A program made the translations under genes and the position numbers. Of a stretch of 38,006 nt of DNA, positions 18,161-27,496 are shown piece after piece (position 1 is the stretch's first letter; the number at the start of each line of letters is the position of its first letter). Below the pieces are notes generated by a model, which saw only the letters and a list, made by a program, of their open reading frames with translations, was not told where the DNA came from and ran no database searches. The DNA comes from an uncultured Elusimicrobia bacterium (GTDB lineage: Bacteria > Elusimicrobiota > Elusimicrobia > Elusimicrobiales > UBA9959): positions 1-38,006 of the forward strand of contig CALMZU010000180.1 of NCBI GenBank assembly GCA_937870775.1, in the 5' to 3' direction.

Positions 18161-19570
18161 TTATTTCTGCTCTACCAGTTTGAACGCCAAGTCCAGGAAC
18201 TTCTTCGTATTCTCCTGGCTGTCGGTCTCGGCGTAGGTCCGAAGCAGCGGCTCGGTGCCGGACGGGCGCATCAGCACCCACCAGTCGTTGTCGAGCACTA
18301 TCTTCAGGCCGTCTATCGTGTTGGTCTCCGTGATCTTGTGCCCGAGCAGCAATTTGGGCAGCTTCTTCTTTATCTTCACGGCGAACGAATGCTTGTTGGG
18401 GATAGCTTTTTCCAGGGCGAAGTCGCGGCGCACGAAGCAGGACTTGCCGTATTTCTTCTCGAGTTCGGCGTACAGCGCGGACACGGACTTGCCGGTCTTC
18501 GCCACCATCTCGGCTATGAACAGCGCGGTCAGCGCGCCGTCGCGCTCGGGCAGGTTGCCCTTCCAGGCGTAGCCGCCGGATTCCTCCACCGCGAAGGTGA
18601 CGTCCTCCTGCAGCATCTTCTCGGCCAGGTACTTGAAGCCGACGGGGGTCTCCTCGAAAGGCAGGGCCGCCGCGCGCGCTATGCGCTTGGTCAGGAAGCC
18701 CATCGAGACGGCCTGGACGATCTTGCCCTTGTACTTGCCCTTGGTCAGCAGGTACTCGAGCATCAGCGGGCCGGTCTGGCACGGGGTCATGTACTGCCCC
18801 TTGTCCGAGACCAGCGCGAAGCGGTCGGCGTCGCCGTCGAGGGCGGCGCCGAAAAGCGCCTTGTGCTTCTTCACGGCGTCCACCAGCGGCTGCAGGTTCT
18901 TCTCCACCGGCTCGGGGGCCACGCCGCCGAAAAGCGGGTCGTGCTTCTCGCGCAGCGGCAGCACGTTCTTCGTGCCGAACACGCCGGCGGTCTCCGCGCC
19001 GACGCCGTGCATGAAATCCACGGCCACCGGGCCGGGCAGCTTGGGCAGGACCTTGGAGGCCTGCACCTTGGAGGCCAGGTACTCGACGTAGGCCGGGCGG
19101 AAGTCCTTCATCGCCACAGCCGCGCCGTTGGGCTTCAGCGGCACGGCCTTGCCCACGTAGTTCTCCACCTCGGCGGTCACCGCGGGCGGGGCCGAGCGGC
19201 CGTTCTGCTTTATCTTTATGCCGTTGTAGAAATGCTTGTTATGGCTGGCGGTTATCATCACGCCGAGGCCGAAGCCTTTCGTGGTAAGCAGGCTGACGGC
19301 GGGGGTGGGCACCGGGGTCTCGGAAAGGGTGACGCTCAGGCCGTTGGCGGCCAGCACCTCGGCCAGCGTGCGGGCGAAGCGGTCCGACATGAAGCGGCGG
19401 TCGTAGCCCACGACTATCGTCGGCTTCTCGGTGCGCATGTACTTGTAGGCCACGTAGTCGGCCATGCCCTGCGCTATCTTGCGCACCACGTCGTAGGTGA
19501 AGTCCCGGGCTATGATCCCGCGGTAACCGTCGGTGCCGAAGGAGATCTGGTTTGACTGGTGGGAACTCAT
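18161..19570 (-). CDS. Phosphoglucomutase/phosphomannomutase family protein
   Basis: [37 protein letters not shown] (active-site Ser), ALDGDADRF (metal loop), [16 protein letters not shown]. Confidence 0.93.
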   Translation of the reverse strand: MSSHQSNQISFGTDGYRGIIARDFTYDVVRKIAQGMADYVAYKYMRTEKPTIVVGYDRRFMSDRFARTLAEVLAANGLSVTLSETPVPTPAVSLLTTKGFGLGVMITASHNKHFYNGIKIKQNGRSAPPAVTAEVENYVGKAVPLKPNGAAVAMKDFRPAYVEYLASKVQASKVLPKLPGPVAVDFMHGVGAETAGVFGTKNVLPLREKHDPLFGGVAPEPVEKNLQPLVDAVKKHKALFGAALDGDADRFALVSDKGQYMTPCQTGPLMLEYLLTKGKYKGKIVQAVSMGFLTKRIARAAALPFEETPVGFKYLAEKMLQEDVTFAVEESGGYAWKGNLPERDGALTALFIAEMVAKTGKSVSALYAELEKKYGKSCFVRRDFALEKAIPNKHSFAVKIKKKLPKLLLGHKITETNTIDGLKIVLDNDWWVLMRPSGTEPLLRTYAETDSQENTKKFLDLAFKLVEQK

Positions 19571-19663
19571 TTTTTCCTCGCTTATAGAAAACGGTGCGCC
19601 GGCCGCGGACGGCCGTTAACAGGGATATATAATAATAAAATTAGAGCCTCAAGAAAAGAGGCC

Positions 19664-20782
19664 TCAGGCCCGGCGGCCCAGGCCGGCCAGTATGGCCGGC
19701 AGGCCGGCGGCTACGGCCCGGCGCAGGGCGGCGGCCGGCGAGGGTTCCATTCCCGCCTCTATGACGCCGGCCACCCCCAGCCGGGACAAGGTCCGGCGGT
19801 CCTTTATCAGCGAGGAGCCGCATACCACCACGGCCGGCACCCCCAGCGCCCGCGCGGCGGCTATGGCCGCGCCCGGGGCCTTGCCGTAGAAGGTCTGCCT
19901 GTCGAAGCGGCCCTCGCCCGTTATCAGCAGGCCGGCGCGGCGCAGCAGCCGGCCGAAGCCGGCGCGCTCCAGCACATAAGCCGAGCCGTCCAGCAGCTCG
20001 GCGCCGAAGAAGGCGGCGAGCCCAGCCCCCAGCCCGCCAGCGGCGGCCCCGCCCTCGAGGCGGGCCACGTCCCGGCCGGGCCAGGCCTTCAGCACGGCGG
20101 CGTAGTTCCTGAGCCCCTCGTCTATGAGGCGCACCTCGCGCGGGCCGGCGCCTTTCTGCGGGCCGAACACGCGGGCCGAGCCCAGCGGGCCGAAAAGCCT
20201 GTTCTTCACGTCGGCGAGGCCGTACACCTTCACGCCGCGCAGCCGCGCGGCGCCGGTCCCGGGCAGCACGGCCGCCAGCGAGACCAGCCCACCAGCGCCC
20301 GGCCGCACGGGCCGCCCGTCGCGGCCCAGCAGCCTGAAGCCGAAACCCTCGGCGCAGCCGGCGCCCCCGTCGTTGGAGGCGCTGCCGCCGAGCCCCACCA
20401 CTATCTCGGTCGCGCCCAGCCGCACGGCCTCGGCCATCAGCTGGCCCACGCCTCGGGTGGTGGCGTCCATCGGCCGCAGCCCGCGGCCGTTCATATATTT
20501 AAGCCCGGAGGCCTCCGCCATCTCTATGACGGCGGTGCGGCCGGCCAGCAGCCAGCGCGCTTTCACGGGCTCGCCGAGCGGCCCGTCGACGGCGGTGCGC
20601 ACCAGGCGCCCGCCGAGCGCCGGGCGCAGGGCGTCCAGCAGGCCGTCGCCGCCGTCGGCTATGGCCAGGGCGTCCACCGCGGCCCGCGGCAGCGCGGACC
20701 TTACGCCGGCGGCCGCCGCGGCGGCGGCGCGCCGGGCCGTAAGCGTGCCCTTGAAGGCGTTCGGGGCTATCAAAATCCGCAT
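19664..20782 (-). CDS. Glycerate kinase (GarK-like)
   Basis: MRILIAPNAFKGTLTA, AIADGGDGLLDAL, EIVVGLGGSASNDGGAGCAEGFGF, ITGEGRFDRQTFYGKAP. Confidence 0.94.
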   Translation of the reverse strand: MRILIAPNAFKGTLTARRAAAAAAAGVRSALPRAAVDALAIADGGDGLLDALRPALGGRLVRTAVDGPLGEPVKARWLLAGRTAVIEMAEASGLKYMNGRGLRPMDATTRGVGQLMAEAVRLGATEIVVGLGGSASNDGGAGCAEGFGFRLLGRDGRPVRPGAGGLVSLAAVLPGTGAARLRGVKVYGLADVKNRLFGPLGSARVFGPQKGAGPREVRLIDEGLRNYAAVLKAWPGRDVARLEGGAAAGGLGAGLAAFFGAELLDGSAYVLERAGFGRLLRRAGLLITGEGRFDRQTFYGKAPGAAIAAARALGVPAVVVCGSSLIKDRRTLSRLGVAGVIEAGMEPSPAAALRRAVAAGLPAILAGLGRRA

Positions 20783-20788
20783 GTCTAA

Positions 20789-20794
20789 ATGATA
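20789..20794 (-). promoter_or_regulatory. Candidate -10 (TATCAT) of a leaderless glycerate kinase transcript
   Basis: Minus strand TATCAT-TTAGAC-ATG; 6-nt spacing and no SD. Confidence 0.5.
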
Positions 20795-20826
20795 GAATAA
20801 AGGGAAAGGGAGAAGCGAGGAAGGCG

Positions 20827-21477
20827 ATGAAAGAACGCACCATAGTCTACCGCCACGGCAACGGGCTCTACGTCAATCTGACGAACCGCTGCCCTAATTC
20901 CTGCGTCTTCTGCGTGCGCAACGCGTGGAAGATGGACTACCACGGCCACGACCTGAACCTCGGCGGCGCGGAGCCTTCCGCGGCCGAGGTGCTGCGCGAG
21001 GCCGGGCGCGAATGGGCGTCCGCCCCCTTCTCCGAACTGGTCTTCTGCGGCTACGGCGAGCCGACCATGCGCGTGGACGCGCTGCTGGAATGCGCGCGCG
21101 CCATAAGGTCCGGCGCCGCGGCCCCGCTGCCTGCCGGCCTGCGCATACGCGTCAACACCAACGGCCTCGCCAACGCGGTCTGGGGCCGCGACGTGGCCGC
21201 CGAGATGAAGGGGCTCGTGGACTCGGTGCACGTCAGCCTCAACACGCCCGACCCGGCCCAGTGGGCGGCGATCATGCGCCCCGAAGAGCGCTGGGCCGCG
21301 AACGGTTTCGAGAAGGTCAAGGAGTTCATACGCTCGGCGGCGGCCTCGCTGCCCGAGGTGTACGCCACCGCCGTGGAGGACAACGGCGTGGACACGGAGA
21401 AATTCAAGGCGCTGGCGGCGGAGCTGGGCGCGAAGCCCCGGCTGCGCCCCCGCCTGGACGACGGGGCGGACAAGTGA
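20827..21477 (+). CDS. Radical SAM protein (resembles the TatD-associated family)
   Basis: NLTNRCPNSCVFCVRN (Cx3Cx2C), FCGYGEPTMR, VNTNG; SD gaggaagg. Confidence 0.85.
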   Translation: MKERTIVYRHGNGLYVNLTNRCPNSCVFCVRNAWKMDYHGHDLNLGGAEPSAAEVLREAGREWASAPFSELVFCGYGEPTMRVDALLECARAIRSGAAAPLPAGLRIRVNTNGLANAVWGRDVAAEMKGLVDSVHVSLNTPDPAQWAAIMRPEERWAANGFEKVKEFIRSAAASLPEVYATAVEDNGVDTEKFKALAAELGAKPRLRPRLDDGADK

Positions 21478-21944
21478 TAGAACGCAAAGCGCTCCTCATG
21501 CTGCTGGCCGCGGCCGCCTTCGTGCTGGTCAGCGTGCCCAGCGTCATCGTGAACAACGCGGTGAAGAAATATTTCAATTTCGTCGGGCACTGGAGCGTGG
21601 CCACCGTCAAGCCGTCGCGCACCGCGCTGGTCCCGCCGGCGCACCAGCACCCTGTCCCGCAGGGCCCGCAGGAACCGCCGCAGCCCGAGCTGCGCTTCGT
21701 GAAGTTCACCGTCAAGATAGCCGGCGCGAAGGAAGTGAAGATAGCCGGCGACTTCAACCGCTGGAACCCCGACGCGCTGCCCATGATAAAGGCCGGCCGC
21801 GACTCGTGGGAGGCGCTGGTGCCGCTGCCGCCGGGCAAGTACAAGTACGTATGCCGCGTCGACGGGCAGGAGACGCTGGACCCGCTGAACCCTGACACGG
21901 CCGACGAGGCCGGCCGCAAGGTCTCGGTGCTCACCGTAAAATAA
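21474..21944 (+). CDS. Membrane-anchored CBM48/AMPK-beta-type glycogen-binding domain protein
   Basis: GTG start overlaps the upstream TGA (GTGA); one N-terminal TM, Pro-rich linker, then VKFTVKIAGAKEVKIAGDFNRWNPDALPM...WEALVPLPPGKYKYVCRVDGQETLDPLNP. Confidence 0.85.
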   Translation: MIERKALLMLLAAAAFVLVSVPSVIVNNAVKKYFNFVGHWSVATVKPSRTALVPPAHQHPVPQGPQEPPQPELRFVKFTVKIAGAKEVKIAGDFNRWNPDALPMIKAGRDSWEALVPLPPGKYKYVCRVDGQETLDPLNPDTADEAGRKVSVLTVK

Positions 21945-21951
21945 GGACCAT

Positions 21952-23622
21952 ATGAAAAAGACTTTATTCGCCACCCTGCTCTGCTGGGCAGGCGCCGCCG
22001 GAGCGCAGCAGGCCGTGCTCTGGGTACCCTCCTCGCTGTCCGGCTCCGACGCCGTGATAGCCGAGCTGGAGAAGAACAAGGCCCTGGCCATAACGGTCTC
22101 CGCCTCCGAGCTGCCGAAGGGCCTCGAGGAGCGTCTGCGCAGGCTGGAGAAGGAAGGCCGCCTCGAACTGGCGCTGCGCCCCGCCGGGGACGCGCCGCTG
22201 CCGCTGCTCTACGCCGCCGCTTCGCCCGACGTGAAATGGTCCGGCAAGCCTTCCACGGCCTCGCTCTCCTCCGACCAGTACTTCCTCGGCCTCAGGCTGG
22301 GCCTGGACAAGGAAGCCGCCGCCAAGGCCCTCGGGAAGGCCCCCTCCGGGCTGGCCGCCACGCCCGGCGGACTTACCGCCGATTACTTCCCGCTGGCCCG
22401 CGCTCTCGGCGTGAAATGGATAGCCTGCGGCCCGCTGGCCTCCACCGCCGCGGCCGTGCTGGAGAACGGCGGCGTCTACGCCGTGCCGTTCACCCTGTAT
22501 TCCTCCACCTCCCAGGCGGCCCCGTTCGTGGTCTTCGACGAGACCCTGCCGGGCGGGCTGGCCTCGTCGAGAGAGGCCCTGCTGGCCGAGCTGCGCGCGC
22601 CCGCCGCGCCGCGCCGCGTGACCGTGAGCGAGGCCCTGAAGACCGCCGTCTCCACCTCGCCGGCCGCCGCCGACATCTCGGCCGCGGCCTCGCCGTGGAG
22701 CGGCGACTATTCCGCCTGGGCCGCGGCGCCGGTGCAGGCCGGCGCGCTGGCCGCCATGGCGCAGACCAGGGCCGCGCTGTCGCTGCACCTCAATTCCTTC
22801 CAGGGTGACTACCGCCGGGCCCGGCAGGCCTTCGACGAGTATTTCGCCGCCGAGGACGGCGGCAAGCTGGCCGCGCTGGCCTCCGCCGACGCGGAGACCG
22901 CCTCCGAGGCCGAGGTGGAACTGCGCAGCGCCCTCGGCAACGCCTGGCGCGTGATGCAGAAAGCCCCGCCGCAGTGGGCCTTCTCCAGCCTCTCCGACGC
23001 CGTCTCCGGCGACGCGCAGGCGGAGAAGCTCTCGGTCTCGCTGTCAGCCGGCTCCTTCGAGATAAAGAACGTCTCGCGCAAGCCGGACGTGCCGGCCAAC
23101 GGGCCCAAGCTGTCCGCCGGCGCCGACCCCTACAAGGTCTGGAAGCTGGCCGCGCTGCGCGTGCAGGCCGGCCCCGACGGCACGACGTTCACGTTCACGC
23201 CGGCGGCCATCGACAATTCGCAGAAGAACCCTTCCGGCTTCAGCCACATAAGGCTGGACCTGTACATGGACATAAACGGCAGGCCGCGCGCGGGCATGAC
23301 CCGCCCGCTCGAGGGCAGGCCTCTCAGGCTTTTCCCCGACAGCGCCTGGGAGTACGCGCTGGAGGTCACCCCTTCGGCCGCGACGCTCTACCGCATCACG
23401 CCCAAGGGCCCGCAGCCGGCGGGCGTCTTCGCCCCCAAGGCCGAAGGCGGGGCGGTGACGGTGAGGGTCCCGGCCGCGGCGCTCAGGGGCAACCCCATGA
23501 ACTGGGGCTACGCCGCGCTGCTGCTGGCGCCGGCCGAAGGCGGCAAGTTCTCGCTGGCCGATCATATCGCCGACGACGTTTCCAACGGCTACATCTACGC
23601 GGTAAGGCCGGGCAAGCTCTGA
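21952..23622 (+). CDS. Secreted protein with degenerate GH57-like N-terminal region and glucodextranase-C-like C-terminal domain
   Basis: Signal peptide; RLELALRPAGDAPLPLLYAAASPD and APSGLAATPGGLTADYFPLARALGVKWIACGP resemble GH57 motif blocks with catalytic positions replaced; C-terminal DPYKVWKLAALRV...SHIRLDLYMDINGRP...NPMNWGYAALLLAP. ORF call firm, domain call inferred. Confidence 0.6.
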   Translation: MKKTLFATLLCWAGAAGAQQAVLWVPSSLSGSDAVIAELEKNKALAITVSASELPKGLEERLRRLEKEGRLELALRPAGDAPLPLLYAAASPDVKWSGKPSTASLSSDQYFLGLRLGLDKEAAAKALGKAPSGLAATPGGLTADYFPLARALGVKWIACGPLASTAAAVLENGGVYAVPFTLYSSTSQAAPFVVFDETLPGGLASSREALLAELRAPAAPRRVTVSEALKTAVSTSPAAADISAAASPWSGDYSAWAAAPVQAGALAAMAQTRAALSLHLNSFQGDYRRARQAFDEYFAAEDGGKLAALASADAETASEAEVELRSALGNAWRVMQKAPPQWAFSSLSDAVSGDAQAEKLSVSLSAGSFEIKNVSRKPDVPANGPKLSAGADPYKVWKLAALRVQAGPDGTTFTFTPAAIDNSQKNPSGFSHIRLDLYMDINGRPRAGMTRPLEGRPLRLFPDSAWEYALEVTPSAATLYRITPKGPQPAGVFAPKAEGGAVTVRVPAAALRGNPMNWGYAALLLAPAEGGKFSLADHIADDVSNGYIYAVRPGKL

Positions 23623-23639
23623 GCCGGCAAGGGGGATAC

Positions 23640-24395
23640 ATGGCAAAACGCGACGCGTTAGTGCGGTTCACCGATTCCTACCTGGATTCGTCCTCCGTCA
23701 AGGACGCTTCCCTGAACGGCCTGCAGTTCGAGGGTTCGCCCGACGTGAAGAAGATAGCCTTCGGCGTCTCGGCCTCGCTGGCCTGCATAGAGCGCGCGGC
23801 GGCCTGCGGCGCGCAGATGCTGATAACCCACCACGGCCTGCTGTGGGGCGAGGCGCGGCCTTTTTGCGGCCCGTTAAAGCGCAAGCTCGCGGCGCTGGTG
23901 GCCGCGGACATGTCGCTTTGCGCCTGGCATCTGCCGCTGGACCGCCACCCGGCCTGCGGCAACAACGCCATGCTGCTCAAGATGCTCGGCGCGAAGGGCC
24001 TCAGGCCTTTCGGTTCCTACAAGGGCGTGACCATAGGCTTCAGCGGCAGGCTGCCCAGGCCGCTGGAGATCGGCGAGATAGCCGCGGCGCTGGCCCTGAA
24101 GCTGGACGCCGAGCCGCTCTGCTTCCGCTTCGGCGCGAAGAAGATACGCACCGTCGGCGCCGTGAGCGGCGGGGCCTCGTCGATGTTCGACCAGGCGGCT
24201 GAGGCGGGATTGGACCTTTTCATCACCGGCGAGGCCGGCGAGCCGGCGCAGGAGTACGCGCGCGAGACCCGCTCCAACTTCATAGCGGCCGGCCACTACA
24301 ACACCGAGAAGCCCGGCGTGCAGGCGCTGGCCGCGGTGCTGGAGAGGAAGTTCGGCGTGAAGACCGAGTTCATAGACATCCCGAACCCGGCCTGA
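23640..24395 (+). CDS. Nif3-like dinuclear metal center protein
   Basis: GLQFEGSPDVKKIAFGVSAS, LITHHGLLWG, AWHLPLDRHPACGNNAML, FITGEAGEPAQEYARE, AAGHYNTEKPGVQAL; ATG 23640 with SD. Confidence 0.92.
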   Translation: MAKRDALVRFTDSYLDSSSVKDASLNGLQFEGSPDVKKIAFGVSASLACIERAAACGAQMLITHHGLLWGEARPFCGPLKRKLAALVAADMSLCAWHLPLDRHPACGNNAMLLKMLGAKGLRPFGSYKGVTIGFSGRLPRPLEIGEIAAALALKLDAEPLCFRFGAKKIRTVGAVSGGASSMFDQAAEAGLDLFITGEAGEPAQEYARETRSNFIAAGHYNTEKPGVQALAAVLERKFGVKTEFIDIPNPA

Positions 24396-24412
24396 CCCCG
24401 GCGGCCAGACAA

Positions 24413-24445
24413 GAAAAAGCCCCGCGGTCGCGGGGCTTTTCTTTT
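24413..24445. terminator. Bidirectional rho-independent terminator
   Basis: GAAAAAGCCCCGCG-GT-CGCGGGGCTTTTCTTTTT between convergent genes. Confidence 0.88.
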
Positions 24446-24459
24446 TGACGCCGGTGCGC

Positions 24460-25686
24460 TCAGGCGGTCTTCACCCGCGGGATCAGCAGCACCACGCAGG
24501 ACAGCGCCAGCACGGCGAGGCCGTTGAAGGCCAGGCAGAAATCCACCGAGAAGCGCTCGGCCAGCAGGCCGTTCACCATGAAGCCCAGCGGCATCACGGC
24601 GTAGGCCAGCGTGGTGAGCACCGAGAAGAACCGGCCCTTCATCTCGTCGGGCACGGCGCCCTGGAACAGCGTAAGGGCCAGCGCGTTGCCGCCGCCCAGC
24701 GCCGCGCCGCCCATGAAGAGCACGGCGCAGGCCAGGTAGCGGTCGGAGAAGAAGTATAAGCCGCCGAAGGTCAGTCCCACCAGCAGCACCGAAAGGAACA
24801 ACTTGCCGTAGAAGCCGCCGCGCGCCTCCCTGAAGCTCAGCCAGGCGGCCAGCGCCGCGGAGCCGCCGGCGAAGAAGGTCTCGAAGACGGCCAGCCAGGT
24901 CACCGACGCCGCCAGCTTGAACTTCACTATCATCGGTATCAGTATGAGTATCGGCGAGACGAAGAAGTTGAAGGCCGCGAAGGTCAGTATCAGCGCCAGC
25001 AGCGGCCGGTTGCCGAAGGTGTAGGCCAGGCCTTCCTTGAACTCGGCGATGAAGGAGCTTTCGGTCCGGGCCTCCGGCTTCAGTTCCGTCCTTATCCCCC
25101 ACACCGCGGCGAACGAGACCAGGTAGCCGCCGGCGTTGAACAGGAAGGCGCCGGCCACGCCGGCCGCGGCCATCAGCACGCTGCCGAGGGCCGAGCCTAT
25201 GACGTTGGACATCTGCAGTATCGAGGAGTCGGCGGCCACCGCCTGCGGCATCTTCTCTTCCGACGTGAGGCGCAGTATGGACGCCGCCTCGGCGCTCTCG
25301 AACAGCGGGCCGAAGCCGGAGATCAGGAAGCACACCGAGTACAGCCAGTAAAGGTTCAGCCGCCCGCTCCATAAGAGCAGGCCGAGCAGCAGCACCAGCG
25401 CGGCGCGCGCGGCGTCGGCGGCCAGCATCACGCGGCGCTTGTCCGAGCGGTCGGACAGCGTGCCCAGCAGCGGTCCGAAGATTATCACCGGCAGCACGTT
25501 CACCGCCATCACCAGCCCGAGGTGGAACTTGGAGCCCTCTCCGGCCGACGAGAGCACCCACCAGGCTATGGCTATGGAGAAGAACTTGTCGCCCACGGCC
25601 GACACCGACCGCCCGACGAAGAGCCGGCGGAAATCCGGGAACAGGAACAGCGGGTGGCCTTTCAGGGCGGAGTTCATCTGGAGCAT
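24460..25686 (-). CDS. MFS transporter
   Basis: About 12 TM segments; FRRLFVGRSVSAVGDKFFSIAIAWWVL and GPLLGTLSDRSDKRRVML (MFS motif A). Confidence 0.88.
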   Translation of the reverse strand: MLQMNSALKGHPLFLFPDFRRLFVGRSVSAVGDKFFSIAIAWWVLSSAGEGSKFHLGLVMAVNVLPVIIFGPLLGTLSDRSDKRRVMLAADAARAALVLLLGLLLWSGRLNLYWLYSVCFLISGFGPLFESAEAASILRLTSEEKMPQAVAADSSILQMSNVIGSALGSVLMAAAGVAGAFLFNAGGYLVSFAAVWGIRTELKPEARTESSFIAEFKEGLAYTFGNRPLLALILTFAAFNFFVSPILILIPMIVKFKLAASVTWLAVFETFFAGGSAALAAWLSFREARGGFYGKLFLSVLLVGLTFGGLYFFSDRYLACAVLFMGGAALGGGNALALTLFQGAVPDEMKGRFFSVLTTLAYAVMPLGFMVNGLLAERFSVDFCLAFNGLAVLALSCVVLLIPRVKTA

Positions 25687-27437
25687 CTTATTCCTTTATA
25701 GCCGCAGAGCCTCTCGACGTCGCGCATGAAGAGCGCCACGCCGTTGGCGGCGGAGCAGGGACCGCTCATCTCGGCCCCGCGCAGGTAGCGCGAGGCTTCG
25801 GCGCGCAGCGCCCGCAGCGGCACGCCGCCGGCCGCGAGCGGCGGCACGATGTTTATCAGGTCGCCGGGCCGCAGCCACTTGTACTCATGCGCCGCCAGCC
25901 AGCCGGCCGGCACGGCGGAGCGCCGCGCCAGCACGGCGATCTTCACGTCCCAGTACACCACGGCCCAGTCGCGCCGCGGCAGGTAGAAGAGGTAGTCGGG
26001 GCGCCACAACATAGCGGTGCCGCCGCCGGGCATGGTCTGCTTCACCGGCACCTGCGGCCCGCCCAGCTGCAGCACCACCAGGCCGAAGCCGTATTTTTCA
26101 AGGAAGGGCTTCCAGTTGGCGCTGTTCTCGGTAAGGCCTATGGCCTCGGGGATCTTCTCGTGGAAAAGGTAGCGGCCGTCCATGAACACCTTGTAGTCGG
26201 GCCCCAGCTCCCAGCCCAGCCAGCCGCCCCAGCCCCAGGGGTTGTACATGCGCAGCCCGGCGAGCGTGCCCTTCTCCGCCTTCAGGAAAGAGGCGAGCCC
26301 CTCGGAGGCGTTCTTGAAATCCGTGGCGCCGGGCGCGTAGTTGCGCCAGACGAAGCGGTTGTAATAAAGCCCGGTGAGCAGCAGGAAGGCCGCCGCGCCG
26401 GCGGCCGCCAGGGCGCGGCCGCGGCCGGAGAGCCGCACGCTCTCCCAGGGCAGCGCCAGCGTATAGGCCAGGCCGGTCAGCACGAAGAAGGGGATATGGC
26501 GGGCGTGGTTGGCCGAGGCCCAGGCGAAGAAGATCAAAGCGGCCAGATGCGCGTAGCGCACGTGGCGGCGGCGCAGCAGGAACCAGGCGAAGCAGCCGAA
26601 CACCGCCGGCAGCGCCAGCACGTAGGGCCACTGGTAGGCGTTCAGCAGGTCGAAGGTATGCCATTCCTGTATATAGGCCTGCAGGTCGGCCATGTACTTC
26701 TGGTGGTTGGCCAGCACGCCGTATATGTTCCAGCCGTAGGGGTTCACCAGGCTGGCCGCGAGGCCGGCCGCGAACAGCCGCATATGCCAGAGGGCGCGGG
26801 CCGGGCGGGCGAAAGGCGCGCGGCCGTATATAAAAGGCAGTTCCTCTTCCAGGAATTCCCCCGCCGCGTAAAGGCCTATCAGCGCCAGGCCGTACATGTA
26901 GCCGGCGTGCAGATTGGTCCACAGCGCGAAGAAGACGAAGGCGGCGGCCGCCGGCTTCCAGCCCGGCGCCAGGCCTTTCAGCCGCGCCCGCTCCAGCAGG
27001 TACAGCGTCACGGTGAAGAAGAGCAGCGTGAAGTTCTCGGGGCGCAGGTCGCTGTTGGACATCAGCGCGGCGGCGAGAAAGGGCAGCGCCGGCACCAGCG
27101 CGGCGCGGCGGCCGTACATCAGCGCGCAGGCCCTGAACACGAGCAGCAGCAGCACGAAGACCGCGGCCTTCAGCGCCAGCAGCGCGGGGAACCCGCCGGC
27201 TTTATAAAGGAGATAATAGAAGCCCTGGGTCAGCCATTCGAAATCCACCCACGGCGCCCCGTTCATGGTCCACGAAAGGGAGTCGGCGCGCGGCGGGCCG
27301 AAATGCTGCGCGGCCCAGCGCCCCGCCGAGAGATGCCAGAAAAGGTCGGGGTTTATGACCGGCAGCAGGAACACCGAGCAGGCGAAGGCGAAGGCCCCCC
27401 AGCCGAGTATGTTCAGCGTTCTTTCGCGGTCATGCAT
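25674..27437 (-). CDS. Polytopic membrane protein, possibly GT-C-like
   Basis: Many TM segments; early INPDLFWHLSAGRWAAQHFGPPRADSLSWTMNGAPWVDFEWLTQ typical of uncharacterised polytopic membrane families; overlaps the MFS gene by 13 bp. Confidence 0.75.
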   Translation of the reverse strand: MHDRERTLNILGWGAFAFACSVFLLPVINPDLFWHLSAGRWAAQHFGPPRADSLSWTMNGAPWVDFEWLTQGFYYLLYKAGGFPALLALKAAVFVLLLLVFRACALMYGRRAALVPALPFLAAALMSNSDLRPENFTLLFFTVTLYLLERARLKGLAPGWKPAAAAFVFFALWTNLHAGYMYGLALIGLYAAGEFLEEELPFIYGRAPFARPARALWHMRLFAAGLAASLVNPYGWNIYGVLANHQKYMADLQAYIQEWHTFDLLNAYQWPYVLALPAVFGCFAWFLLRRRHVRYAHLAALIFFAWASANHARHIPFFVLTGLAYTLALPWESVRLSGRGRALAAAGAAAFLLLTGLYYNRFVWRNYAPGATDFKNASEGLASFLKAEKGTLAGLRMYNPWGWGGWLGWELGPDYKVFMDGRYLFHEKIPEAIGLTENSANWKPFLEKYGFGLVVLQLGGPQVPVKQTMPGGGTAMLWRPDYLFYLPRRDWAVVYWDVKIAVLARRSAVPAGWLAAHEYKWLRPGDLINIVPPLAAGGVPLRALRAEASRYLRGAEMSGPCSAANGVALFMRDVERLCGYKGIRCSR

Positions 27438-27443
27438 GCCTCA

Positions 27444-27449
27444 ATTCTA
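27444..27449 (-). promoter_or_regulatory. Candidate -10 (TAGAAT) of a leaderless transcript for 25674..27437
   Basis: Minus strand TAGAAT-TGAGGC-ATG; 6-nt spacing. GAGG lies in the spacer but is only 2 nt from the ATG. Confidence 0.5.
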
Positions 27450-27496
27450 TAAAATAGGGGCTTCCATTTATAATATAATTGTCCTTGGGGAAAAGA

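Noticed and set aside
19646-19663. Terminator for glycerate kinase
   Set aside because: Only a 5-bp GCCTC/GAGGC stem that abuts the stop codon; too weak to call despite AT-rich flank.
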